Origin: Devosia epidermidihirudinis
GTDB lineage: Bacteria; Pseudomonadota; Alphaproteobacteria; Rhizobiales; Devosiaceae
NCBI RefSeq assembly: GCF_000971295.1
Contig: NZ_LANJ01000020.1
Coordinates: forward strand, 55,663 to 119,662
DNA length: 64,000 nt
Direction: 5' to 3'
Position numbers and translations under genes: made by a program. Positions 34,019 to 43,559 of the stretch are shown one piece after another. The notes beneath the pieces are model-generated. The model was not told the DNA's origin. It ran no database searches and saw nothing but the letters and a program-made list of their open reading frames with translations. Every line of letters begins with the position of its first letter. The stretch's first letter is position 1.

Positions 34019-35033
34019 TTACCAATGGGCTAGGATCGTTTCCGGCCCTCAAAATCGAAAGACCAGACCCATTCTCGCCTACACCCTGCGCCGTTTGGTC
34101 ATCCTCTTATTTTCCCTGCTGGTAGCAGCCGTTGTGCTGTTTATCCTCCTCCGCCTATTGCCCGGCGATCCGGCCAATGCGCTGCTCGGCGTCGGCGCCA
34201 CCGAGGCGCAGATCGCATCCGCCCGTGCGCAAGTCGGCTCAGACCAGCCGCTCTATGTTCAATTCATCAGCTTTATCAGCAACTTGGCGCGCTTCGATCT
34301 CGGCACCTCGTTCGTCAGCCGAGCTTCGGTTGTCGAGGAAATCGGCAACCGCCTCTCCGTAACCCTGCCCCTGACCATTCTCGGCTTCGTCGCGGCCCTC
34401 ATCATCGCCGTCCCATTGGGCATCATCGCCGCCGTCCGCTCCACCAAGTGGTATGGCGCGGCCATTTCCGTCATCTCCCAGCTTGGCATCGCTATCCCCG
34501 TTTTCTGGGTGGGCATCCTTCTGGTCTCCCTCTTCGCCATAAATCTGCGCCTGCTCCCCTCGGGCGGTTTTCCGCTCAAGGGCTGGGCCAATCTGGGTGA
34601 AGCCAGCACGGCTATGATCTTGCCAGTGCTCACGATTTCGCTGGTCATGTCGGCCTCGATGCTGCGCTATGTCAGGGCCGCAACGCTTGAGGTTTTGGGC
34701 AGCGACTACCTGCGCACCGCCCGCGCCCTCGGCTCATCTTTCCCTGAAGCACTGATCCGCCACGGCCTGCGCAATGGCGCGGTTCCGGTGATCTCCATCC
34801 TCGGCATCGAGCTCGCCAGCACCTTCCTCGGCGCCGTCGTCATTGAGCGCGTTTTCAGCCTCCCCGGCCTGGGGTCCATGCTCCTGCTGGCCATCCAGCA
34901 GCGCGATTATCCAAACGTGCAGGGCGTGCTGTTTATCTCCACCCTGCTCGTCCTGCTCATCGGCTTTGCCGCTGACCTGACCCAGCGCATCGTTGATCCG
35001 CGCCTGCGCGATCGTGGAGCCGGCACACCATGA
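34008..35033 (+). CDS. Peptide-type ABC transporter permease (DppB-like)
   Basis: 341 residues as drawn. DppB-type permease with N-terminal helix AYTLRRLVILLFSLLVAAVV, loop NLARFDLGTSFVSRA, and EAA motif DYLRTARALGSSFPEALIRH near residue 235. Start is uncertain: no ATG or GTG lies near the expected N-terminus, and TTG 34008 sits inside a hairpin arm. Most homologues begin just before AYTLRRL, where an ATT codon stands at 34071; a rare ATT start is conceivable. Inner membrane; ATGA overlap with the next permease. Confidence 0.88.
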   Translation: MSGPYQWARIVSGPQNRKTRPILAYTLRRLVILLFSLLVAAVVLFILLRLLPGDPANALLGVGATEAQIASARAQVGSDQPLYVQFISFISNLARFDLGTSFVSRASVVEEIGNRLSVTLPLTILGFVAALIIAVPLGIIAAVRSTKWYGAAISVISQLGIAIPVFWVGILLVSLFAINLRLLPSGGFPLKGWANLGEASTAMILPVLTISLVMSASMLRYVRAATLEVLGSDYLRTARALGSSFPEALIRHGLRNGAVPVISILGIELASTFLGAVVIERVFSLPGLGSMLLLAIQQRDYPNVQGVLFISTLLVLLIGFAADLTQRIVDPRLRDRGAGTP

Positions 35034-35884
35034 CCGCCATCGACCAGATCACCACCCCGGCCCGACGCCGCAGCTGGCAATCCGTCACCCTCTGGGCCGG
35101 AATTATCCTTGTATCGCTACACGTTATCGTCGGCCTGCTGACGCTCGTCTGGACGCCTTATGACCCAAGCGCCATGGCTGGCGGACGCCTCGAAGCGCCG
35201 TCTTGGCTGCATTGGGTCGGTACGGATCGCCTGGGTCGCGACTTCCTCACCCAAATCATGATCGGCTCGCGCATCGCCCTCACCGTGGGTATTGGCGCCG
35301 TCGCCATCGGCGCAGCCATCGGCGTAACACTTGGCCTTCTGGCCGCCTTCGCCAGTAAGTTCCTCGATGACGCACTGGCCGCGGCTCTCGATATTCTCAT
35401 CGCCTTCCCGACGCTGCTGATCGCCATGCTGGTGGTGGCCGCCAGCGAAACCGCCACTCTCGGCTCGGCTATTCTCGCCCTTGGCATTGCGCTTTCGGCC
35501 ATTGTCGCGCGCCTGACGCGCATCCTCGCCAAACGCGTGCTGCTGATGGACTACATCACCGCCGCCCGCACCTCCGGCACCTCATGGCTTGGCATTGTCT
35601 TCAGCCACGTTCTGCCCAATATCTGGCCGACACTATCGGTCAGTTTCGCCCTGCAATTCGGCCTCGCCGCCATTGCCGAAGCGTCCCTGTCGTACCTGGG
35701 CCTTGGCGCACCACCGCCCAACGCCTCCTGGGGTCGCCTGCTGCAGGAAGCCCAAGGCACGGTCTACACCGCCCCCATCGGCGCCATCGCCCCCGGCATT
35801 GCACTGGTGTCTCTGGTCATCGGCATCAACCTTCTGGCTGACGGCTTGCGCGACAGCATCGACCCGACGAGGCGCGCACGATGA
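35030..35884 (+). CDS. Peptide-type ABC transporter permease (DppC-like)
   Basis: 284 residues. Helix LWAGIILVSLHVIVGLLTL, then the DppC loop HWVGTDRLGRDFLTQIMIGS, multiple helices and the EAA motif DYITAARTSGTSWLGIVFSH. Overlaps the DppB-like stop and the following ATPase start by 4 bp each. With the partner permease it forms the transmembrane pore of the second family 5 importer in this window. Confidence 0.93.
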   Translation: MTAIDQITTPARRRSWQSVTLWAGIILVSLHVIVGLLTLVWTPYDPSAMAGGRLEAPSWLHWVGTDRLGRDFLTQIMIGSRIALTVGIGAVAIGAAIGVTLGLLAAFASKFLDDALAAALDILIAFPTLLIAMLVVAASETATLGSAILALGIALSAIVARLTRILAKRVLLMDYITAARTSGTSWLGIVFSHVLPNIWPTLSVSFALQFGLAAIAEASLSYLGLGAPPPNASWGRLLQEAQGTVYTAPIGAIAPGIALVSLVIGINLLADGLRDSIDPTRRAR

Positions 35885-36674
35885 GCCTGCTCACCATCGA
35901 GAACCTATCCATCGCCACGTCTCAGACGACGCTCGTCTCCGGCGTCAATCTGACCATCGCCCCCGGCGAACGCGTCGGCCTGATCGGGGAATCCGGCTCT
36001 GGTAAGTCGCTCACAGCCATGGCCGCAACCGGCCTTCTCGCCCCCGGCATCACCGCCAAGGGCTCGGTCATTCTGGGCGACACGCAGGTCATCGGCGCAT
36101 CTGAGCGCAAGCTCAACACCCTGCGCGGTCGCGTCGCCGCCTTCGTGTTTCAAGAGCCGCTGACTGCGCTCGATCCGCTCATGCGCGTTGACCGCCAGAT
36201 CGCCGAACCCATCCAACGCCACGCGCCCCATCGCCTCTCCCGCGACGCGGTGCATGCGGCAGTGCTCAAACTGATGCACGACGTTGCCCTTCCCGATCCC
36301 GAACGTATTGCCCGGGCTTATCCCCACGAAATCTCCGGCGGTCAGCGGCAGCGTATCGCCATCGCCATGGCCCTCGCCTGCGAGCCGCAGCTGCTGATCG
36401 CCGACGAACCCACCACCGCCCTCGACGTTACCACACAGGCCGAAATCCTCGCCCTGCTGGACCGCCTGGTGCGCGAGCGAAACATGGCCCTTTTGTTCAT
36501 CAGCCACGATCTGCCTGTGGTTGCCACCATCGTGGACCGCGTCGTCGTTCTGCGTCATGGCGAGATCGTTGAAGCAGGCCCAATCGCCAGTGTTTTTGGC
36601 GCGCCGCAGCACGATTACACCAAGTCACTGGTCTCCGCCGCGCACGCCTTTGACGCCGCTCTCGGGGGCACACC

Positions 36675-36678
<4 letters not shown>
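35881..36678 (+). CDS. Peptide-type ABC transporter ATPase (DppD-like)
   Basis: 265 residues. Walker A GESGSGKSL (36-44), FVFQEPLTALDPLM, signature ISGGQRQRIAIAMAL, Walker B LLIADEPTTALDVTTQ and LLFISHDLPVVATI. The position after GKS is Leu rather than Thr, common in this subfamily. Coupled to both neighbours by ATGA overlaps. Confidence 0.93.
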
Positions 36679-37421
<743 letters not shown>

Positions 37422-37432
37422 AGGAACGTACC

Positions 37433-38224
37433 ATGTCCGACTATCTCACCGATCTTGAAGCCTGGAAGGTCAAGCGCCTCGCCAATCTCAAGGGCCCGGA
37501 AGGCTGGCTAAACATCATCGGCCGCTTCTGGCTCGAGAATGGCACCACCACGGTCGGCACCGCCGCTGACAATGATCTGGTTCTCTCCGCAGGCCCAGAC
37601 CATGTCGGTTCGCTGACGCAGGACGAAAACGGCGGCGTGACCTTCACGCCAGCCGATGGTGGACCGGCACAGGTGCTCAAGCTCAACAAGGCGCACCCAC
37701 CCCGCTTCACCGTGGGCTCTCTGCTGCTCGAAGTCACCACGCTCAATGGCCAGAACGCACTGCGTATCCGCGACACAGCCTCAACAGCGCCGGACGAGTT
37801 GGCACCCATCGAGTATTTCCCCACCCGCCCCGACTGGCGGATTGTGGCAGAGTGGGTTTCCCTCGAAACACCCAAGGGCATGACGGTCGACACCAGCAAG
37901 TCCATCCCGACGGACGTGCAGGCGACCCATAAGGCTGTCTTCACCCACGATGGTCAGCAGTTTGAGCTTTACGCGACCCATGGGACAGCGACCTCGCCAC
38001 AGTTCGTCATCCGCGACCTGACCTCGCGAGACACGACCTATCCTGCGTCGCGCTTCGTTTTCGGCGAAGACGTTACGGACAAGACCATCGTTCTGGACTT
38101 CAACAAGGCGATCAACCCGCCCTGCGCCTTCACGGAGCACGCCGTCTGTCCATTGCCACCGCCAGAAAACGTGCTGCCTATCCGCATCGAAGCCGGGGAA
38201 AAGCGACTGGCCGGCAGCCACTAG
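37433..38224 (+). CDS. DUF1684 domain protein
   Basis: 263 residues without signal peptide, so cytoplasmic. Matches DUF1684 in its N-terminal W-x-x-R segment (LEAWKVKRLANLKGPEGWLN) and in its strongly conserved end: LDFNKAINPPCAFTEHAVCP, followed by LPPPENVLPIRIEAGEK. No catalytic function is established for the family; the conserved Asn-Pro-Pro-Cys and second Cys are candidate functional residues. It is the last gene of the peptide importer operon, 11 bp behind the ATPase, so a role in handling the imported compound is plausible. AAGGA precedes the ATG. A bidirectional hairpin follows. Confidence 0.85.
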   Translation: MSDYLTDLEAWKVKRLANLKGPEGWLNIIGRFWLENGTTTVGTAADNDLVLSAGPDHVGSLTQDENGGVTFTPADGGPAQVLKLNKAHPPRFTVGSLLLEVTTLNGQNALRIRDTASTAPDELAPIEYFPTRPDWRIVAEWVSLETPKGMTVDTSKSIPTDVQATHKAVFTHDGQQFELYATHGTATSPQFVIRDLTSRDTTYPASRFVFGEDVTDKTIVLDFNKAINPPCAFTEHAVCPLPPPENVLPIRIEAGEKRLAGSH

Positions 38225-38252
38225 TAGGTACTTTCCCCTAGGCTCACACGCT

Positions 38253-38275
38253 GCCCTCGGACCTGATCCGAGGGC
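38253..38275. terminator. Hairpin between convergent DUF1684 and AraC genes
   Basis: GCCCTCGGA-CCTGA-TCCGAGGGC, perfect 9-bp stem; related in core to the family C palindromes. No long T tract. Confidence 0.6.
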
Positions 38276-38280
38276 CACTC

Positions 38281-39195
38281 CTAGTTCAGCCGCTCGTCGA
38301 GAACCAGGCACTTATCGATCGGTGCACTTGGCCGTGCGCGTACATCGCGCCGGAAGTCGCTGGGGGACATGCCCGCTATCTTGCGGAATGACTTGTTGAA
38401 CGCACTGAGCGAGCCAAAGCCGCTATCCATCGCCACCTGCAGCACATTGGCGTCGTCCTGCATCAGCAGCGCCTGCGCATAGCTCAGCCGCATCAGGTTC
38501 ACATAATCGTTCAGCGTCATGCCGGTCGATTTCTTGAACACGCTCATTGCATATTTCGGATGGATCGCCGCAGCCGCAGCGATGTCTGCGGAGTCGATCT
38601 CCTCGCGGAAATTATCAGCGATGTAATCGCAGATGCGCACCACGATGGGCGAGGCATGATGATCCATCCCGCCCCACTCCTGCATCGACTGGGTGTCAGG
38701 CAATAACGTGTACGGATCAAACCGGATGCGCTCGATGCGCAGTAGCAGTTCGTCCACCGCCATCCCCGCCTTCATCGGGTCGCCCGATCGCGCATATTTG
38801 TTCCAGCGCTCGAAGTTCAAGGCATCCGAAACGTCTGTTGCGCTGGTCAAAAGGATCGCGCCCTGCATCAGCTTGGACTGAACATCGGTCGGTAAGCGGA
38901 GTCGGAAAAAATGCACCAGCGGCAGGTGACCGCCCGCATAGACCAGATCCTCTGAGGCGTCGTTGAGCAAATGCGGCCGTCCGCCCCAGAACAGGGCGAG
39001 ATCACCCTTGTGAAAACGGATCGAGTGATTGCCCATCGTGTAATGGGCCCAGCCCTGAACCACATAGTTGACTTCAACCTGGGCGTGCCAGTGGGCGGTA
39101 CGCATCAAAAGCGGTGATGCGTGAAACATCGTCAGAGAGGTTGGAAGTCGTTCAACCCCGTTCGTGCCGGGTTCGTAATACGCCCTTTGTGCCAT
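38281..39195 (-). CDS. AraC-family transcriptional regulator
   Basis: 304 residues. N-terminal cupin-like sensor (HWHAQVEVNYVVQGWAHYTM, then HKGDLALFWGGRPHLL) followed by a C-terminal double HTH: DSADIAAAAAIHPKYAMSVF, NDYVNLMRLSYAQALLM and MDSGFGSLSAFNKSFRKIAG. The sensor pattern is that of sugar-responsive AraC proteins. It is divergent from the sugar ABC importer genes with a 105-bp shared region, so control of that operon is likely. Near the importer side, GAAAGCGCTC at 39259 contains a symmetric AGCGCT core. Confidence 0.9.
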   Translation of the reverse strand: MAQRAYYEPGTNGVERLPTSLTMFHASPLLMRTAHWHAQVEVNYVVQGWAHYTMGNHSIRFHKGDLALFWGGRPHLLNDASEDLVYAGGHLPLVHFFRLRLPTDVQSKLMQGAILLTSATDVSDALNFERWNKYARSGDPMKAGMAVDELLLRIERIRFDPYTLLPDTQSMQEWGGMDHHASPIVVRICDYIADNFREEIDSADIAAAAAIHPKYAMSVFKKSTGMTLNDYVNLMRLSYAQALLMQDDANVLQVAMDSGFGSLSAFNKSFRKIAGMSPSDFRRDVRARPSAPIDKCLVLDERLN

Positions 39196-39300
39196 CTTAC
39201 TTTCCGCCCATTCTGCATGCCCGTTGTGAGGGACGCCATGCGCAATGACGATAGCTTAGAAAGCGCTCAACATAAGAGCAATTGAAAAGGGAGGATTACA

Positions 39301-40575
39301 ATGAACCGCATTGCTTCGCGGCGCAGCCTGATGCTTGGTGTTGCACTGGCCAGCGTGAGTTTTTTGAGCGTAGCCGCTGCTTCGGCTGGTGAACTGACAG
39401 TCTGGTGCTGGGACCCCAACTTTAATATTGCGGCAATGACCGACGCCACCGCGCGCTACACCGCCTCCCATCCCGACACCACTTTTGCCGTCAACAACGT
39501 CACTCAGGACGAAATCAACCAGAAGCTGCAGACCCAACTGCTTGCCGGTGTTTCCGACGGCCTGCCCGATATCGTGCTGATCCAGGACGACAACATCCAG
39601 CGCTTCCTGCAGTCGTTCCCAGGTGCCTTCGTGCCACTCTCGGACTCGGTCGATATGACCAAGTTTGCCGCCTACAAGGTTGCGGCGGCAACCTACGAGG
39701 GCAAGTCGTACTCCCTGCCCTTCGACTCCGGCGTGACCGGGCTCTTTTATCGTTCCGACTATCTCGAAGCAGCTGGCTACAAGCCTGCAGACGTCCAGGA
39801 CATTACCTGGGACCGTCTCATCGAAATTGGCAAAGACGTGCTGGCCAAGACCGGTCACCAGCTGATCGACATGGACTATAATGATGACGGCCAGATCATC
39901 ATGATGATGCAGTCCACTGGCCAGTGGTATCTCAAGCCAGGCAACGAGCCGAACATTATCGATAATGCTGCCCTCAAGGAATCCCTTGAGGTTTTCCAGA
40001 AGATGGCACAGGGCGGCCTCATCAAGCCGGTATCGGACTGGACGGGCTACACCGGCGGCTTCACCTCGGGCGAGGTCGCCATGGTCCCGCAGGGTGTCTG
40101 GATTACCGGCACCATCAAGTCCGCAACTGATCAATCCGGCAAGTGGCGCGTGGCTCCGCTTCCCAAGCTCAACGATGTTGAAGGTGCAACGCACTATTCC
40201 AACAATGGCGGCTCCAGCTGGTACGTCCTGTCTTCGTCCAAGAACCAGGAAGAAGCCGTAGACTTCCTCAAGACCATCTGGGCGGAAGACGTCGACTTCT
40301 ACCAGGGCATCCTGGTCAATCAGGGGGCTGTCGGTTCGTTGCTCGCGGCTCGTGAAGGCGCAGCCTACAAGGCCAGTGACCCATTCTTTAACGACGAGCC
40401 AGTGTGGCAGAACTTCTCCGACTGGCTGGCCCAGGTTCCCGCTGTCGATTACGGCACCTTTACACCCGAAGCCCGTCTCGCTGTTCGCGCCCAACTTCCC
40501 AATATTGCCAATGGGGGCAGCATCGATGACGCACTGAAGGCGATCGACGCCCAGTTGCGCCAGCAGATGCAATAA
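39301..40575 (+). CDS. Sugar ABC transporter substrate-binding protein (SBP family 1)
   Basis: 424 residues. Strong ribosome site GGAGG before the ATG. Signal peptide (MNRIASRRSLMLGVALASVS ... ASAGE). Family 1 features: LTVWCWDPNFNIAAMTDATA, DIVLIQDDNIQRFLQ, YSLPFDSGVTGLFYRSDY, GEVAMVPQGVWITG and ATHYSNNGGSSWYVLSSSKN. Periplasmic receptor of the CUT1 importer whose permeases and ATPase follow. The hairpin at 40590-40610 downstream would favour receptor over permease output. Confidence 0.94.
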   Translation: MNRIASRRSLMLGVALASVSFLSVAAASAGELTVWCWDPNFNIAAMTDATARYTASHPDTTFAVNNVTQDEINQKLQTQLLAGVSDGLPDIVLIQDDNIQRFLQSFPGAFVPLSDSVDMTKFAAYKVAAATYEGKSYSLPFDSGVTGLFYRSDYLEAAGYKPADVQDITWDRLIEIGKDVLAKTGHQLIDMDYNDDGQIIMMMQSTGQWYLKPGNEPNIIDNAALKESLEVFQKMAQGGLIKPVSDWTGYTGGFTSGEVAMVPQGVWITGTIKSATDQSGKWRVAPLPKLNDVEGATHYSNNGGSSWYVLSSSKNQEEAVDFLKTIWAEDVDFYQGILVNQGAVGSLLAAREGAAYKASDPFFNDEPVWQNFSDWLAQVPAVDYGTFTPEARLAVRAQLPNIANGGSIDDALKAIDAQLRQQMQ

Positions 40576-40589
40576 ACTCCCGCCAATGG

Positions 40590-40610
40590 GGGGCGGGCTC
40601 AGCCCGCCCC
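40590..40610 (+). terminator. Attenuating hairpin after the sugar SBP gene
   Basis: GGGGCGGGC-TCA-GCCCGCCCC, 9-bp GC stem with a 3-nt loop, no long T tract; 15 bp after the SBP stop. Confidence 0.7.
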
Positions 40611-40647
40611 TTATCGTGGAACTCCAACACACATGATCGGAGTGGGC

Positions 40648-41538
40648 ATGGCGACGACTCGTTTGCACAGGAACGAGCAGATCAACGGCTGGGCATTCGT
40701 TATGCCGGCATTGGTACTACTCGGGATATTCATGATTTACCCCATCCTTTGGTCGCTCTGGATGAGCTTCCAAGTCGGGCGGGGCAACAATTTCTCTTTC
40801 GGCGGCCTGGCCAATATCCAGCGACTGGCCAACGATGCACTGCTGGTGCACGCGCTGTCGAATACCATCATCTTTTTCATCATCCAGGTGCCGATCATGA
40901 TCGTCCTGGCGCTGCTGTTCGCGGTGGCGCTCAACGATGCAACGCTGCGTTTTCGTGGCGTGTTCCGGACCTTGCTGTTTTTGCCCTGCGTGACATCGCT
41001 GATCGCCTATTCCAGCCTGTTCAAGTCGATGTTTTCCAATGACGGCATCATCAACCAGACATTGGTATCTCTACATTTGATCGGTGCGCCCATTCCATGG
41101 CTGACCGATCCGTTCTGGGCCAAGATGGTCATCATCACCGCCATCACCTGGCGCTGGACCGGCTATAATATGATCTTCTACCTGGCCGCGCTGCAAAACA
41201 TCGACAAGTCGATCTATGAGGCCGCACGCATCGATGGTGTTCCAGCCTGGGCCAGGTTCTGGAACCTCACGGTGCCAATGCTCAAGCCGGTGATCCTGTT
41301 CACCACAATCCTCTCGACCATCGGCACGCTGCAGCTGTTCGACGAGGTGAACAACATCACCCAGGGTGGTCCCGGAAACGGCACGATGACGCTGTCGCTT
41401 TATATCTACAACCTGACCTTCCGCATGATGCCGAGCTTTGGTTATTCGGCCCTGGTGTCCTGGGTCATCGTGGCCATTGTGGCTGTACTCAGCATCGTCC
41501 AGTTCGTCATCGCCCGCGATCGCAGGAGAGCATCATGA
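40648..41538 (+). CDS. Sugar ABC transporter permease (MalF/UgpA-like)
   Basis: 296 residues from ATG 40648, chosen because GGAG lies 5 nt upstream; ATG 40633 would add five residues. Six membrane helices starting INGWAFVMPALVLLGIFMIY, and the CUT1 EAA loop YEAARIDGVPAWARFWNLTV near residue 195. Forms the pore with the next gene product, which it overlaps by 4 bp. Confidence 0.93.
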   Translation: MATTRLHRNEQINGWAFVMPALVLLGIFMIYPILWSLWMSFQVGRGNNFSFGGLANIQRLANDALLVHALSNTIIFFIIQVPIMIVLALLFAVALNDATLRFRGVFRTLLFLPCVTSLIAYSSLFKSMFSNDGIINQTLVSLHLIGAPIPWLTDPFWAKMVIITAITWRWTGYNMIFYLAALQNIDKSIYEAARIDGVPAWARFWNLTVPMLKPVILFTTILSTIGTLQLFDEVNNITQGGPGNGTMTLSLYIYNLTFRMMPSFGYSALVSWVIVAIVAVLSIVQFVIARDRRRAS

Positions 41539-42347
41539 ACATGGCCTTGCTGCGGCGCTCCGCGACTTATGTTCTTCTGTCGCTGGCTGCCTTCATTTCG
41601 GTTTTTCCGTTCATCTGGATGGCGCTCGGCGCCACCAACAAATCTAACGATATCGTCACTGGCAGACTCTCGCTGGGCAGCAATCTGTTGGTCAATTTCC
41701 AAAACCTGCTGGCGCAAGTTGACCTGGTGCGCGTTTTTGGCAACTCGTTCCTGATCGCCATCATATCGACACTTCTGACGCTCGCCGTCTCATCGCTGGC
41801 CGGCTACGGCTTCGAAATCTTCCGTTCGCGCGTTCGCGAACGCGTGTTCCAGCTTCTATTGCTATTCCTGTCGATCCCGTTTGCCGCATTGATGGTGCCG
41901 CTGTTCGTCCTGATTTCCCGGGCACAGCTGAACAACACCTTTATTGCGGTGATCCTGCCCACCATCGCCTCGATCTTCATCATCTTCTACTTCCGCCAAG
42001 CAACGAAGGCGTTTCCAGGAGATCTTCGCGACGCAGCGCGTGTGGATGGCCTGAAGGAATGGCAGATCTTCCTTTTTGTCTACCTGCCGACCATGCGTTC
42101 CACCTACGCGGCAGCGACTATCATCGTCTTCATGGGCGCCTGGAACAATTATCTCTGGCCGCTCATCGTGCTGCAAACCCCTGAGAACAAAACCATCACA
42201 CTGGTGATCTCTGCACTCACCGCCGCATACACGCCCGACTACGGCGTCATCCTGCTGGCGACTGTGCTCGCAACTCTTCCAACCCTCATCATCTTCTTCG
42301 TCCTGCAACGCCAGTTCGTTCAGGGCATGCTGGGGGCCGTCAAATGA
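41535..42347 (+). CDS. Sugar ABC transporter permease (MalG/UgpE-like)
   Basis: 270 residues, MalG-type: N-terminal helix [40 protein letters not shown] and EAA loop [20 protein letters not shown] near residue 165. ATGA overlap with the first permease; the ATPase gene starts 10 bp after its stop. Confidence 0.93.
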   Translation: MNMALLRRSATYVLLSLAAFISVFPFIWMALGATNKSNDIVTGRLSLGSNLLVNFQNLLAQVDLVRVFGNSFLIAIISTLLTLAVSSLAGYGFEIFRSRVRERVFQLLLLFLSIPFAALMVPLFVLISRAQLNNTFIAVILPTIASIFIIFYFRQATKAFPGDLRDAARVDGLKEWQIFLFVYLPTMRSTYAAATIIVFMGAWNNYLWPLIVLQTPENKTITLVISALTAAYTPDYGVILLATVLATLPTLIIFFVLQRQFVQGMLGAVK

Positions 42348-42357
42348 GGGACATGAA

Positions 42358-43437
42358 ATGAGCAGCCTCAGCCTCAAAGGAATTCGTAAATCCTATGGTT
42401 CGTTGGACGTTATCAAGGGCGTAGACCTTGATATCAAAGCCAAGGAATTCGTCGTGTTCGTCGGCCCATCCGGATGCGGCAAGTCTACACTGCTCCGCAT
42501 GATCGCAGGCCTCGAGCCGATTACCGGTGGGGACCTGAACATCGGCGGCAAGCGGATGAACGATGTCGATCCGTCCCGACGCGGGATCGCCATGGTGTTC
42601 CAAACCTATGCGCTTTACCCGCATATGACGGTACGCGAAAACATGGGCTTTGCCCTGCGATTTGCTGGTGTGGCCAAGGACCAGATCGCCAAGCAGGTCA
42701 ATGAAGCCGCCCGCATTCTGGCGCTTGAGCCTCTGCTGGACCGCCTGCCCAAGGAGCTTTCCGGTGGCCAGCGCCAGCGCGTCGCCATCGGTCGCGCCAT
42801 CGTGCGGCACCCCGACGTATTCCTGTTCGACGAACCACTCTCAAACCTTGACGCTGAGCTGCGCGTGCACATGCGCATCGAAATTGCCCGTCTGCATCGT
42901 GAGCTCCAAGCGACGATGATCTATGTGACCCACGATCAGGTGGAGGCTATGACCCTCGCCGATACCATTGTGGTGCTGCGCGATGGCCGGATCGAACAGG
43001 TAGGGAGGCCTCTTGAGCTTTACGACAACCCAGCCAATCAGTTCGTTGCCGGGTTCATTGGCTCGCCCAAGATGAACTTCCTGTCCGCAGAGATCGTCGA
43101 AAAAATCGGCGCCAGTGTCACCATCGAACTGGTCAAGCATCCTGGCACACGGCTGACCCTGCCGGTCACCGGGGGCGCGGTGGGCGAAAAGGTGACTCTG
43201 GGCGTTCGCGCCGAGCATTTCGGGCTGCCCGGCAAAGGCAGTGTCGACGTGACGCTGCATGTCGACGCCGCCGAACACCTGGGCTCCACCAGCTATGTTT
43301 ACGCCAACTCCGGCGGTGAGCTGGTGGTGATCGAACACGAAGAGTCGCGCCACACCAACGGCAATGACCGCATCACCGTCTCGATCTCAGCCGACAAGGC
43401 CTACCTCTTCGATTCCGCCGGTCAGCGTTTGCGCTGA
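42358..43437 (+). CDS. Sugar ABC transporter ATPase (UgpC/MsmK/MalK-like)
   Basis: 359 residues. Walker [10 protein letters not shown] (37-45), [14 protein letters not shown], signature [15 protein letters not shown], Walker [16 protein letters not shown] and [15 protein letters not shown]. The C-terminal third is the TOBE/MalK regulatory domain ([23 protein letters not shown]), as expected for CUT1 importers. Completes SBP-permease-permease-ATPase. Confidence 0.94.
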   Translation: MSSLSLKGIRKSYGSLDVIKGVDLDIKAKEFVVFVGPSGCGKSTLLRMIAGLEPITGGDLNIGGKRMNDVDPSRRGIAMVFQTYALYPHMTVRENMGFALRFAGVAKDQIAKQVNEAARILALEPLLDRLPKELSGGQRQRVAIGRAIVRHPDVFLFDEPLSNLDAELRVHMRIEIARLHRELQATMIYVTHDQVEAMTLADTIVVLRDGRIEQVGRPLELYDNPANQFVAGFIGSPKMNFLSAEIVEKIGASVTIELVKHPGTRLTLPVTGGAVGEKVTLGVRAEHFGLPGKGSVDVTLHVDAAEHLGSTSYVYANSGGELVVIEHEESRHTNGNDRITVSISADKAYLFDSAGQRLR

Positions 43438-43559
43438 CCGCGACACCTTCACGGCGATCCGAAGGATGACGTTTCGCGCGCAGCGAACGGCATCCACCGG
43501 GGGGCACGCTGACCAAAATTGGACCCTGAGGGTCCATGACTTGAGCAAGGATCAAGACT

